A stretch of 64,000 nt of DNA. Source: Amycolatopsis umgeniensis (GTDB taxonomy: Bacteria > Actinomycetota > Actinomycetes > Mycobacteriales > Pseudonocardiaceae). Positions 1-8,465 of this stretch are shown piece by piece (the stretch's first letter is position 1; each line of letters begins with the position of its first letter). Under the pieces are notes generated by a model. That model saw only the letters and a program-made list of their open reading frames with translations. It was not told the DNA's origin and did not search any database. Made by a program: the position numbers and the translations under genes. The DNA lies in assembly GCF_014205155.1 (NCBI RefSeq), contig NZ_JACHMX010000001.1:2666001-2730000 (forward strand), read 5' to 3'.

Positions 1-1
1 A

Positions 2-904
2 CGGCTGTCCCAGCACAAGATCCCGGTCGTCGCCTCACCCGTGGCCGCCGACGAGTTCTCCGAAATCCCCGGTTTCATGCGGGTGTCCCCGACGAGTTCC
101 ACCTACGGCACGGCCGCGGCGGGCTACGTCCGCCCGAACGCGCGCACCGCGACCCTCGTGCAGGACATCAACCCCGGCGACCTGTACCCGAAGACGCTCG
201 CGGTGGCCTTCGCCGACAAGTTCGCGGACGACACCCACCGGATCGTCGGCCGCACCGAGGTGTACGACTCCGGTCTGCCGGGGATCGAGAACACGTTCCT
301 GCAGATGATGCCGAACATCTGCGGCAACGAGGCGGAAGTGGTGTACTTCGCGGGCCGCGAAAACCATCTCGCCTCGTTCGTGGCGGAACTGGCGCAACGC
401 CCGTGTCTCGACCGGCCCATCACGGTACTGACCGGCGACCTCGCGCTGGTCGGCCCGCCGAGCCCGGAAATGCGCCGGGGACTGGAATCCAAGGTGACCG
501 TGCTGGGCCCCGGTCTCGCCCATCCCCGCGCCTGGACGACCGAACCGTCGGTGTTCAACCCCGCGGCCGTCGCGAGCTTCCAGGAGGACGGCTGCACCGA
601 ATGTTTCCGCGCGGTGTTCCCGAAAGAGCGGCTGGACGACGGAATCGCCATCCTCTCGCACGACGCGATCCTCACCGTGGTGTGGGCGATCCGCGGCATC
701 CCGAGGACGACACCCGCCCAGGTGACCGCGCAGGACGTGCTCCAGGCCAAGAACCGCCTGCACGGCAAGCTGGCGGTCCCCGGCGCGAGCGGCATGATCT
801 CATTCGACGACCGGGGCGATCCGGTGAACAAGACGGTGCCGATCCTGCGGGTGCGCGTGAACGACACACCGGAGTACGTCCAGCTCTCCGCTCCGGCGAA
901 CTGA
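2..904 (+). CDS. type 1 periplasmic-binding-like protein, C-terminal part (5' end outside window)
   Basis: The reading frame is open from base 2 to a TGA at 902-904, so about 300 C-terminal residues are visible and the start lies upstream. The text reads like the second half of a type 1 periplasmic-binding fold (branched-chain amino-acid receptor style): alternating beta/alpha segments such as 'TATLVQDINPGDLYPKTLAVAFADKF', interrupted here only for illustration by the ligand-cleft phrase 'EVVYFAGRE', and a late 'ILSHDAILTVVWAIRG' helix typical of these receptors. No membrane helix or lipobox can be judged because the N terminus is missing. The ligand is unknown. It ends about 100 bp before a convergent transporter gene. 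Confidence 0.6.
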   Translation, partial: RLSQHKIPVVASPVAADEFSEIPGFMRVSPTSSTYGTAAAGYVRPNARTATLVQDINPGDLYPKTLAVAFADKFADDTHRIVGRTEVYDSGLPGIENTFLQMMPNICGNEAEVVYFAGRENHLASFVAELAQRPCLDRPITVLTGDLALVGPPSPEMRRGLESKVTVLGPGLAHPRAWTTEPSVFNPAAVASFQEDGCTECFRAVFPKERLDDGIAILSHDAILTVVWAIRGIPRTTPAQVTAQDVLQAKNRLHGKLAVPGASGMISFDDRGDPVNKTVPILRVRVNDTPEYVQLSAPAN

Positions 905-930
905 GCGCTCGGTTCACCGGGTCGATGCCG

Positions 931-990
931 CACCCGCGAGTCCCGTCTCTGATCACGCGAGTGCGGTGTCCGATCACGCGAGTCCCGTCT
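931..990. repeat. tandem ACGCGAGT-type intergenic repeat (copy 1)
   Basis: Three CGCGAGT cores occur at about 935, 955 and 975. Two of them lie in the longer unit GATCACGCGAGT, at a 20-bp period. The stretch fills the gap between convergent genes. The same core recurs at 21,925-21,966 and 36,911-36,986, always intergenic. Confidence 0.6.
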
Positions 991-999
991 TCGTTCGGT

Positions 1000-1869
1000 T
1001 CACGAGACCGGCGCGCGCTCCCGGGTGCGGGACAACAGGACCGCCGCGATCCCCGCGGGGAAGAACATCAGCACACCGTAGATCCCGGCGGGTACGGCCA
1101 TCGCCTTGTCGCCGAGCACCGAGATCGCCACGGCGATCGCGAGGGTGGCGTTGTGCACGCCGATCTCCATCGCGGACGCGATCGCCTGCCCGCGGTCCAC
1201 CCGGAACAGACGCGGCACGTAGTACCCGATCGCGAGGCTGAGCACGGAAAGCGCCAGCGCCACCGGCCCGAGCGTCCCGATGTTGTCGACCAGGGTCTGG
1301 AACTCCTGCGCGATCGCGGCCCCGATCACCAGCACGAGCACCACGGCCGAGCCGATCTTGACCGGTTTGCGCATCCGCTCCGCCCAGTCGGTGAACCGGC
1401 TCCGTACCGCCATCCCGATCACGACCGGGATCAGCACGATCGCGAACACCTGCACGAACTTCGCGGGCTGGAGCCCGACAGAGGCACCGCCGTCGAGGAA
1501 CGACGCCATCGACACGCCGACCACCAGCGGCAGGGTGAACACGGCCAGCACGGAGTTGATCGCCGTGAGCGTGACGTTGAGGGCGACGTCGCCGCCGGCG
1601 AGGTGACTGAACAGGTTCGCCGACGTCCCGCCGGGTGAGGCGACGAGCAGCATCATCCCGACCGCGAGCACCCCCTCGAGGCCGAACACCACGATGAGGC
1701 CGACGCAGATGGCGGGCAGCACGATCATCTGGCACACCAGCGCGATGACGGCCGCCTTCGGGTACTTCAGCACCCGCGTGAAGTCGCCGACGGTCAGGGT
1801 CAGCCCCAGCCCGAACATGACGAGCGCCAGCGCGATCGGCAGGAGGATCGAGAACATCGCCGAACCCAT
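1000..1869 (-). CDS. bile acid:sodium symporter (BASS) family transporter
   Basis: This 289-residue polytopic membrane protein has about nine to ten hydrophobic segments across its whole length. It carries the family-like glycine-rich phrases 'MLLVASPGGTSANLFSHLAGG' (split here: MLLVASPGGTSAN, then LFSHLAGGD) and 'EIGVHNATLAIAVAIS'. BASS carriers couple sodium to uptake of bile-acid-like or other organic anions; in soil actinomycetes the substrate is usually unknown. I chose the ATG at 1869 because GGAGG sits seven bases before it; the open frame extends further upstream without a better start. It is divergent from an MDR oxidoreductase at 2040, and the shared gap holds a palindrome that may control one or both genes. 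Confidence 0.85.
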   Translation of the reverse strand: MGSAMFSILLPIALALVMFGLGLTLTVGDFTRVLKYPKAAVIALVCQMIVLPAICVGLIVVFGLEGVLAVGMMLLVASPGGTSANLFSHLAGGDVALNVTLTAINSVLAVFTLPLVVGVSMASFLDGGASVGLQPAKFVQVFAIVLIPVVIGMAVRSRFTDWAERMRKPVKIGSAVVLVLVIGAAIAQEFQTLVDNIGTLGPVALALSVLSLAIGYYVPRLFRVDRGQAIASAMEIGVHNATLAIAVAISVLGDKAMAVPAGIYGVLMFFPAGIAAVLLSRTRERAPVS

Positions 1870-1965
1870 CGCAGGGCCTCCGTCCGATATGCCGTTTTCA
1901 GCTCGGCAAATCGTGTCAAGTGGCGAGAACCCGGTCAAGGCACCGAAACCCAGACGTGATCCCGC

Positions 1966-1997
1966 TTGACATTTTCGAGAGCAGTGCTCACTATAGT
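1966..1997 (+). promoter_or_regulatory. promoter with TetR-like operator for the MDR oxidoreductase
   Basis: A perfect -35 hexamer TTGACA lies at 1966-1971. A 5-1-5 palindrome GAGCAGTGCTC (1979-1989) fills the spacer, followed by TATAGT at 1992-1997. The 20-bp gap to TATAGT is long, so CACTAT at 1989 could instead be the -10. A palindrome inside the spacer is the usual place for a TetR-family repressor to block polymerase; which repressor acts here is not shown. Confidence 0.5.
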
Positions 1998-2039
1998 TAC
2001 AAGCTCTAACGGACACGACAGGCAATCAGGGAGATCGAG

Positions 2040-3065
2040 ATGAACACGCTGACCGAGGTGGTACTGCCGGGCAAGGTCGAGCCGGAAGGCCTGGAGCTGC
2101 GGGAACGCCCGCTTCCCACGCCCGGCCCCGGCCAGGTCCTGATCGCGATGGAGGCGACCGGGGTCTCGTTCGCCGAACAGCAGATGCGCCGCGGCAAGTA
2201 CTACGACCAGCCGCCGTTCCCCTTCGTGCCCGGCTACGACCTGGTCGGCACGGTGCTGGCCATCGGCGCCGGGGTCGACGGCGCGCTCGCCGGCCGCCGG
2301 ATCGCCGCGCTGACGAAGGTCGGGAGCTGGGCCAGCCACGTGGTCCTCGACGCCGCCGACGTCGTGCCCGTCCCGGACGGACTCGGTGCCGAGGAGGCCG
2401 AGACAGCGGTGGTCAACGGAATCACCGCCTGGCAGATGCTGCACCGGAAGGCCAAGGTGCGCGCCGGGCAGACGATCCTGGTCCACGGCGCGAACGGCGG
2501 GGTCGGTTCGCTGCTGGTCCAGCTCGCCACTCAGGCGGGGGTCCAGGTGATCGGCACGGCGTCGAAGCGGCATCACGAAGCGTTGCGGCGCTTGGGAGTC
2601 ATGCCGATCGACTACCGCACCGAGGACATCTCCGCCCGCGTCCGCGAGCTCGCACCCGAGGGTGTCGATGCCGTGTTCGACCACGTCGGCGGCGCCAGCG
2701 TGCCCGCGTCGTGGAAGCTGCTCGCCCGCGGCGGCACGCTCGTTTCCTACGGCAGCGCCGCGACCCGCGACGACGAGGGCTCCAAGCAGTTGCCCGTGCT
2801 CAAGATCCTCGCCCGCGTGATGCTGTGGAACAGCCTGCCCAACGGCCGCAGCGCGTACTTCTTCAACGTCTGGGCGGGGCGGTCCTTCGCCAAGAACCGG
2901 TTCCGCGCCCGCCTGCGCGCCGATCTCACCCAGGTCTTCGCCGCGTTGAAGGACGGCACGATCACGGCACAGGTCGCGGCGCGGCTGCCGCTGAGCCGGG
3001 TCGCGGAAGCGATGCGGCTGGCCGAATCCGGGACGGTCGCGGGCAAGGTGGTGCTCACGCCGTAA
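2040..3065 (+). CDS. MDR-superfamily NADPH:quinone-type oxidoreductase
   Basis: This 341-residue enzyme of the medium-chain reductase superfamily has an N-terminal GroES-like fold ('GQVLIAMEATGVSFAEQQ', 'VPGYDLVGTV') and then a Rossmann nucleotide site 'VHGANGGVGSLLVQLA' at about residues 148-163. It lacks the structural-zinc cysteine cluster of alcohol dehydrogenases, which points to the zinc-free quinone-oxidoreductase branch, usually NADPH-dependent reduction of quinones or enones. ATG at 2040 follows GGGAGATCGAG. The gene is divergent from the BASS carrier, and a strong promoter with an embedded palindrome lies upstream. The natural substrate cannot be read from the sequence. Confidence 0.85.
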   Translation: MNTLTEVVLPGKVEPEGLELRERPLPTPGPGQVLIAMEATGVSFAEQQMRRGKYYDQPPFPFVPGYDLVGTVLAIGAGVDGALAGRRIAALTKVGSWASHVVLDAADVVPVPDGLGAEEAETAVVNGITAWQMLHRKAKVRAGQTILVHGANGGVGSLLVQLATQAGVQVIGTASKRHHEALRRLGVMPIDYRTEDISARVRELAPEGVDAVFDHVGGASVPASWKLLARGGTLVSYGSAATRDDEGSKQLPVLKILARVMLWNSLPNGRSAYFFNVWAGRSFAKNRFRARLRADLTQVFAALKDGTITAQVAARLPLSRVAEAMRLAESGTVAGKVVLTP

Positions 3066-3111
3066 GAGTTCGGTAACGCGCTTTCGGCTCCGCACGCGGT
3101 TGAATGGCGAC

Positions 3112-3645
3112 ATGAAACGCAAGCGGGTGCTCACCGTCGTGGCGGCCGGGCTGGTGGTGGCGGTGGCCGCGGGCCTCTACTGGTTCCAGCCGTGGAAGCT
3201 CTGGGTGAACGAGACCGTGCAGGAAGCCCTGCCCGTCGCGCAGACCTCGGCCCAGGTCCCCGAAAGTGCCGCCCCCGCGCCGAAAGAGCCCGCGATCGTG
3301 GCGACGGGTGAGTTGATCAGCCACGAACACGCGACCAGCGGCGGTGTCCGGATCCTGCGCGCGGCCGACGGATCGCTGGTGCTGCGCCTGGAGAATCTCG
3401 ACACGAGCAACGGCCCGGATCTGCGGGTCCTGCTCACCGACGCGCCGGTCCTGCCCGGTAAGGACGGCTGGTTCGTGTTCGACGACGGCGCGCAGGTGAG
3501 CGCCGGGAAACTCAAGGGCAACAAGGGAAGCCAGAACTACACCCTGCCCGCGGGCACCGATCTGGCGCGCTATTCGAGTGTGACCATCTGGTGCGACCGG
3601 TTCGACGTCTCGTTCGGGGCCGCGGAGTTGACCAAAACGGTTTAG
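3112..3645 (+). CDS. DM13 domain-containing membrane-anchored protein
   Basis: This 177-residue protein has a single N-terminal membrane anchor (residues about 5-22, LTVVAAGLVVAVAAGLYW), a linker of about 45 residues, and a DM13 domain. DM13 text is seen in 'GVRILRAADGSLVLRLENL', 'NGPDLRVLLTDAP' and 'SVTIWCDRFDVSFGAAEL' near the end. DM13 domains are beta-sandwiches proposed to take part in extracytoplasmic redox reactions; the near-terminal Cys in 'IWCDRF' is the conserved one. I start at ATG 3112; an in-frame TTG at 3100 is possible, and neither has a strong ribosome site. The stop overlaps that of the convergent TetR gene by a few bases. Confidence 0.8.
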   Translation: MKRKRVLTVVAAGLVVAVAAGLYWFQPWKLWVNETVQEALPVAQTSAQVPESAAPAPKEPAIVATGELISHEHATSGGVRILRAADGSLVLRLENLDTSNGPDLRVLLTDAPVLPGKDGWFVFDDGAQVSAGKLKGNKGSQNYTLPAGTDLARYSSVTIWCDRFDVSFGAAELTKTV

Positions 3646-4271
3646 CCGAGCCTGTCCACGGCGTATTCCATCTCCGCGCGGACCGCTCGCAGATCGATTC
3701 CGCCGGGATCGATGATCACGGCCACCGCGATCCCCCGCAGTTGCCCCACCAGTGCCGCCGCGTACGCGTCGGGGTCACGGACGCCCGAGATGGAGCCGTC
3801 CGCGATCCCGGCGGCGACGGTCTGCGCGATGGCGAACCGGTACCGGCGGTCGGCCTCGGTCATCGCCGACCGCACCGCCGGATCGCCGACGGTCGCGTCC
3901 GTCCACAGCACCACGAACGCCCGGTTCAGCGGCGGCATGTCGGTGAGCAGCTCGAAGAAAATGTCCAGCAGCGCGCGCAGCATGTCCATCGGGCTGGGGG
4001 TCAGCCCACCCGTCCGGGTGGCGACGGCGGCGCTGAAGGCGTCGGCGAACTTCTCCGCCGCGAACTCGACGAGCCGCTGCACCAGCGTCTCCTTGGAGCC
4101 GAACAGCTGGTGGACGACAGCGCTGTGGTAGCCGGTCCTGGCACAGATCATGCCGATCTTGAGCCGGGCGAATCCGCACTCGCCGATCACGCGGGCGGCG
4201 GCGTCGAGGATCCGAGTCCTTGCGATCTCCTGGTCGCGCTCGAGCTGGCGCTCCTCCGCAGACGAGTCCAC
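3642..4271 (-). CDS. TetR/AcrR family transcriptional regulator
   Basis: This 209-residue regulator has an N-terminal helix-turn-helix of the TetR type ('RILDAAARVIGECGFARL', then 'KIGMICARTGYHSAVVHQL', 'FGSKETLVQRLVEFA'). The C-terminal ligand-binding half has the family's all-helical character. The GTG start at 4271 is chosen because GGGAGG lies eight bases upstream. The gene sits between a convergent DM13 gene and a divergent RpiB-like gene only 60 bp away, so the isomerase is a possible target; the MDR/BASS palindrome about 1.6 kb away is another. The ligand is unknown. Confidence 0.85.
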   Translation of the reverse strand: MDSSAEERQLERDQEIARTRILDAAARVIGECGFARLKIGMICARTGYHSAVVHQLFGSKETLVQRLVEFAAEKFADAFSAAVATRTGGLTPSPMDMLRALLDIFFELLTDMPPLNRAFVVLWTDATVGDPAVRSAMTEADRRYRFAIAQTVAAGIADGSISGVRDPDAYAAALVGQLRGIAVAVIIDPGGIDLRAVRAEMEYAVDRLG

Positions 4272-4331
4272 GCCGCGATCCTCCCACGACTTCCGGTTCA
4301 CCACCCGGCGACGCGGCGTTACGATCCGGGG

Positions 4332-4763
4332 ATGAAGATCGCCTTCGCGGCCGACGACCGGAACGCCACCACGGACGCCGTCCAGGCGTTCCTCGCCGAG
4401 GCCGGTCACGAGGTGATCCGCCCGGCGACGTCGGTGCTCTGGCCCGAACTCGGGGCGGCTGTCGGCAAGGCGGTCGCCGACGGCGAGGCCGACTTCGGCG
4501 TGGTCATGTGCTGGACCGGGACGGGCACGGCCATCGCGGCCAACAAGGTCCCCGGCGTGCGGGCGGCGCTGGCCTGGGACACCTGGATCGCCGCGGGCGC
4601 GCGCAAGTGGAACGACGCCAACGTGCTGGCACTGAGCCTCAAGCGGCTCTCCCCCGACGTGGCCGTCGAAATCACCGAGGTGTTCCTTTCCGGCATCGCG
4701 CCGGACGAGGACGAATCGGCGAATATCGCCCGGCTGGGCGAAATGGACGAACCTCGCCGCTAA
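4332..4763 (+). CDS. RpiB/LacA/LacB-family sugar-phosphate isomerase
   Basis: This 143-residue protein begins 'MKIAFAADDR' and carries the family's catalytic strand-loop 'VVMCWTGTGTAIAANKVPG'. Cys60 takes the place of the base and the GTGTAIAANK loop binds the phosphate and enediolate. RpiB-like enzymes interconvert aldose and ketose phosphates, classically ribose-5-phosphate and ribulose-5-phosphate. Length matches the family. The divergent TetR gene 60 bp away suggests inducible rather than housekeeping use, so a role in catabolism of another sugar is as likely as the pentose pathway. Confidence 0.8.
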   Translation: MKIAFAADDRNATTDAVQAFLAEAGHEVIRPATSVLWPELGAAVGKAVADGEADFGVVMCWTGTGTAIAANKVPGVRAALAWDTWIAAGARKWNDANVLALSLKRLSPDVAVEITEVFLSGIAPDEDESANIARLGEMDEPRR

Positions 4764-4851
4764 GGGCACCGAACCAGTGAACGAATAACGCTGTCGAACG
4801 TATTAGGCCGTTCGCAGGAAAATCACCACTCTACGTAGCGACACTTCCCAT

Positions 4852-4867
4852 ATTGGTCCAGACCACG
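4852..4867 (+). promoter_or_regulatory. DasR-responsive element (dre)-like box upstream of chitinase
   Basis: ATTGGTCCAGACCACG matches 13 of 16 positions of the DasR operator ACTGGTCTAGACCACT (consensus from Streptomyces work). It lies 156 bp before the chitinase start and 42 bp before a short ORF with a good ribosome site. DasR is the GntR-family repressor that senses glucosamine-6-phosphate. Confidence 0.6.
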
Positions 4868-4908
4868 TACCGTCTCCCGCAACAAAGCGTTCCGCATGGA
4901 GGTGGTCG

Positions 4909-4974
4909 ATGAAGACACATCCCCGCCTGCCCGGCTTCGGCCGAGGCAACGCGATGTCGCCGATTTCCCTTTGA
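4909..4974 (+). CDS. possible 21-residue leader peptide upstream of chitinase
   Basis: ATG at 4909 follows GGAGGTGGTCG, the strongest ribosome site in this gap. The frame runs 22 codons to TGA at 4972-4974 and begins MKTHPRLPGFGRGN. It lies between the dre-like box and the chitinase, 49 bp before the chitinase ATG, so it would be translated from the same mRNA. It has no signal peptide or cysteines. An overlapping frame from ATG 4895 to TAA at about 5012 (39 residues) is an alternative. I know no family for it; it may be a translational leader or a chance ORF. Confidence 0.35.
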   Translation: MKTHPRLPGFGRGNAMSPISL

Positions 4975-5023
4975 CGAAATCCTCTCCAAGATCATTTCCT
5001 GCACCGGGTTTGTAAGGAGTGAA

Positions 5024-6658
<1,635 letters not shown>

Positions 6659-6670
6659 GAGGTTTGAGAA

Positions 6671-8056
6671 GTGGCTAAGCGGATTTGGATCCAGGCCGTC
6701 GGCCTGGCCGCCGCTGCCGCAACGGCCGGCGCGGTCCTCGTGATCGCGCCGGCCTCCGCGGCCGGCGGCGTCGGCGCCGCCTTCAGCAAGGGTTCCGATT
6801 GGGGCTCCGGCTGGGAAGGCAAATACACGATCAGCAACAACTCGGGATCGAGCCTTCCCACGTGGACGGTCGAATTCGACCTCCCCGCGGGACATTCGAT
6901 CGCTTCGCTGTGGGACGGCAGTTATTCGGCCTCCGGCCAGCACGTGACGGTGAAGAACAGCTGGAACGGCAACCTCGGCAACGGGGGCAGCACCAGTTTC
7001 GGGTTCAACGTCAAGTACTCCGGGAGTTATGTCGCCCCGGCGAACTGCAAGATCAACGGCGGCTCGTGCGATCCGGGCGGCGGCGGTCCCACCACGACGC
7101 CGACCACGACCACCTCCTCGCCGACGACCACCACGTCGACGTCGAACCCGCCCACGACGACCACGAGCAACCCGCCGCTGCCCGGCGGCCGTGGCGCGCC
7201 GTATCTGTACATGGGCTGGGGCAGCCCGCCGAACCCGCAGACGGTCATGAACGCGACCGGGATCAAGTGGTTCACGATGGCGTTCATCCTGTCGTCCGGT
7301 GGGTGCAACCCCGCTTGGGACGGCAGCCGCCCGCTGCAGGGTGGCGTCGACGCGAACGCGATCGCGCAGATCAAGGCCGCGGGCGGGCAGATCGTGCCGT
7401 CCTTCGGCGGGTGGAGCGGCAACAAGCTCGGCCCGAACTGCTCGACGCCGGAAGCGCTCGCCGGGGCCTACCAGAAGGTGATCGACGCCTACGGTCTCAA
7501 GGCGATCGACATCGACATCGAGAACACCGACGAGTTCGAGAACGCGACCGTGCAGGATCGTGTCCTGAACGCGCTGAAGATCGTGAAGGCGAACAACCCC
7601 GGTATCCAGACCATCCTCACCTTCGGCACGACGACCAGCGGCCCGAACTCCTGGGGCAACCGGCTCATCGACCAGTCGAAGGCGCTGAACGCCGGTGTCG
7701 ACGTCTACACGATCATGCCGTTCGACTTCGGTGGCGGCGCGGACATGTACGGGAACACCATCAAGGCCGCGAACGGCCTGCGGGACAAGCTGAAGTCGAC
7801 GTTCGGCTGGAACGACGCCACGGCGTACAGCCACCTGGGCATCAGCGGGATGAACGGCCTTTCGGACCAGCAGGAACTGACGAGTCTCGACGCCTGGACC
7901 AAGATCACCAACTGGTCCAAGACGAACAAGACCGCCAGGCTCGCGTTCTGGTCGGCCAACCGTGACCGCCCCTGCCCCGGTGGCGGTGTCGCCGAGAACT
8001 GCAGTGGCATCGCACAGAACGACTGGGACTTCACGCGGATCACCGCGGGCTTCTGA
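6671..8056 (+). CDS. secreted GH18 chitinase with CBM2, second in operon
   Basis: This 461-residue enzyme has a signal peptide (1-30), a CBM2 (about 31-135), a Thr/Ser/Pro linker (about 138-172) and a short GH18 barrel (about 173-461). The catalytic strand is AIDIDIENTD with Glu284 as acid. The N-terminal module, including 'GSDWGSGWEGKYTI' and 'ANCKINGGSCDPGG', is nearly identical to the preceding gene, while the catalytic domain is unrelated at the subfamily level. That makes a pair sharing a targeting module with different cleavage modes. The GTG start at 6671 is supported by GAGAGG ten bases before it. A nested hairpin 13 bp downstream probably ends transcription. Confidence 0.93.
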   Translation: MAKRIWIQAVGLAAAAATAGAVLVIAPASAAGGVGAAFSKGSDWGSGWEGKYTISNNSGSSLPTWTVEFDLPAGHSIASLWDGSYSASGQHVTVKNSWNGNLGNGGSTSFGFNVKYSGSYVAPANCKINGGSCDPGGGGPTTTPTTTTSSPTTTTSTSNPPTTTTSNPPLPGGRGAPYLYMGWGSPPNPQTVMNATGIKWFTMAFILSSGGCNPAWDGSRPLQGGVDANAIAQIKAAGGQIVPSFGGWSGNKLGPNCSTPEALAGAYQKVIDAYGLKAIDIDIENTDEFENATVQDRVLNALKIVKANNPGIQTILTFGTTTSGPNSWGNRLIDQSKALNAGVDVYTIMPFDFGGGADMYGNTIKAANGLRDKLKSTFGWNDATAYSHLGISGMNGLSDQQELTSLDAWTKITNWSKTNKTARLAFWSANRDRPCPGGGVAENCSGIAQNDWDFTRITAGF

Positions 8057-8069
8057 CGTCCCTTGCGCG

Positions 8070-8154
8070 GGGGCTGAAGGGGCCCATACCCGCATGGCAC
8101 GCGGCGAAGGGAGCTTTCGCCACGTCAGATGCGGGGAAAGTCCCCTTCAGCCCC
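8070..8154. repeat. 81-bp nested-hairpin repeat, copy 1
   Basis: The outer arms GGGGCTGAAGGGG (8070-8082) and their exact complement (8142-8154) enclose a middle stem CCCGCAT/ATGCGGG and an inner stem GGCGAAGG/CTTTCGCC. The same-length element occurs at 42,071-42,151 with 68 of 81 bases identical. One inner base pair is changed on both sides (A-T here, T-A there), so the structure is kept. It lies just after the chitinase stop and may act as a terminator or mobile palindrome. Confidence 0.75.
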
Positions 8155-8225
8155 TGGACCCCTGAACTGCGGGCCCGCACCGAAGCTGCACGGTGCGGGC
8201 CCGCTCCATACCCGGCTTCCCCCAT

Positions 8226-8456
8226 GCATTTAGTCCTCTGGATGCGGTCCTTGCACACGCAACGATCACACTCAGAGGACTAAATGCGTAGGCCTCAAGC
8301 GCGTGAAGGCCCCCTTCCCTCGGCTGAGCCGAGGGAAGGGGGCCTTCACGCGGGGCCTGTCAGCGGCAAGCGAGCCCGCACCGCGAGGCGCGCCTCAAGC
8401 GCAATCAGTCCTCTGGATGCGGTCCTTGCACACGCAAGTACCGCATCCAGAGGACT
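8226..8456. repeat. cluster of three intergenic hairpins
   Basis: Three inverted repeats fill the gap between convergent chitinase genes. The first has 15-bp arms (8226-8240 with 8273-8287). The second has 24-bp perfect arms with a TGA loop at 8301-8351 and starts GCGTGAAGGCC. The third has 17-bp arms (8407-8423 with 8440-8456). The first and third share a run of about 30 bases starting AGTCCTCTGGATGCGG. The middle hairpin is identical over 51 bases to 28,460-28,510. No gene is seen between 8057 and 8465. Confidence 0.8.
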
Positions 8457-8465
8457 AAACGCGGA

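Noticed and set aside
4895..5014. 39-residue ORF from ATG 4895
   Set aside because: It overlaps the better-supported 21-residue ORF and lacks its own ribosome site; kept only as an alternative.
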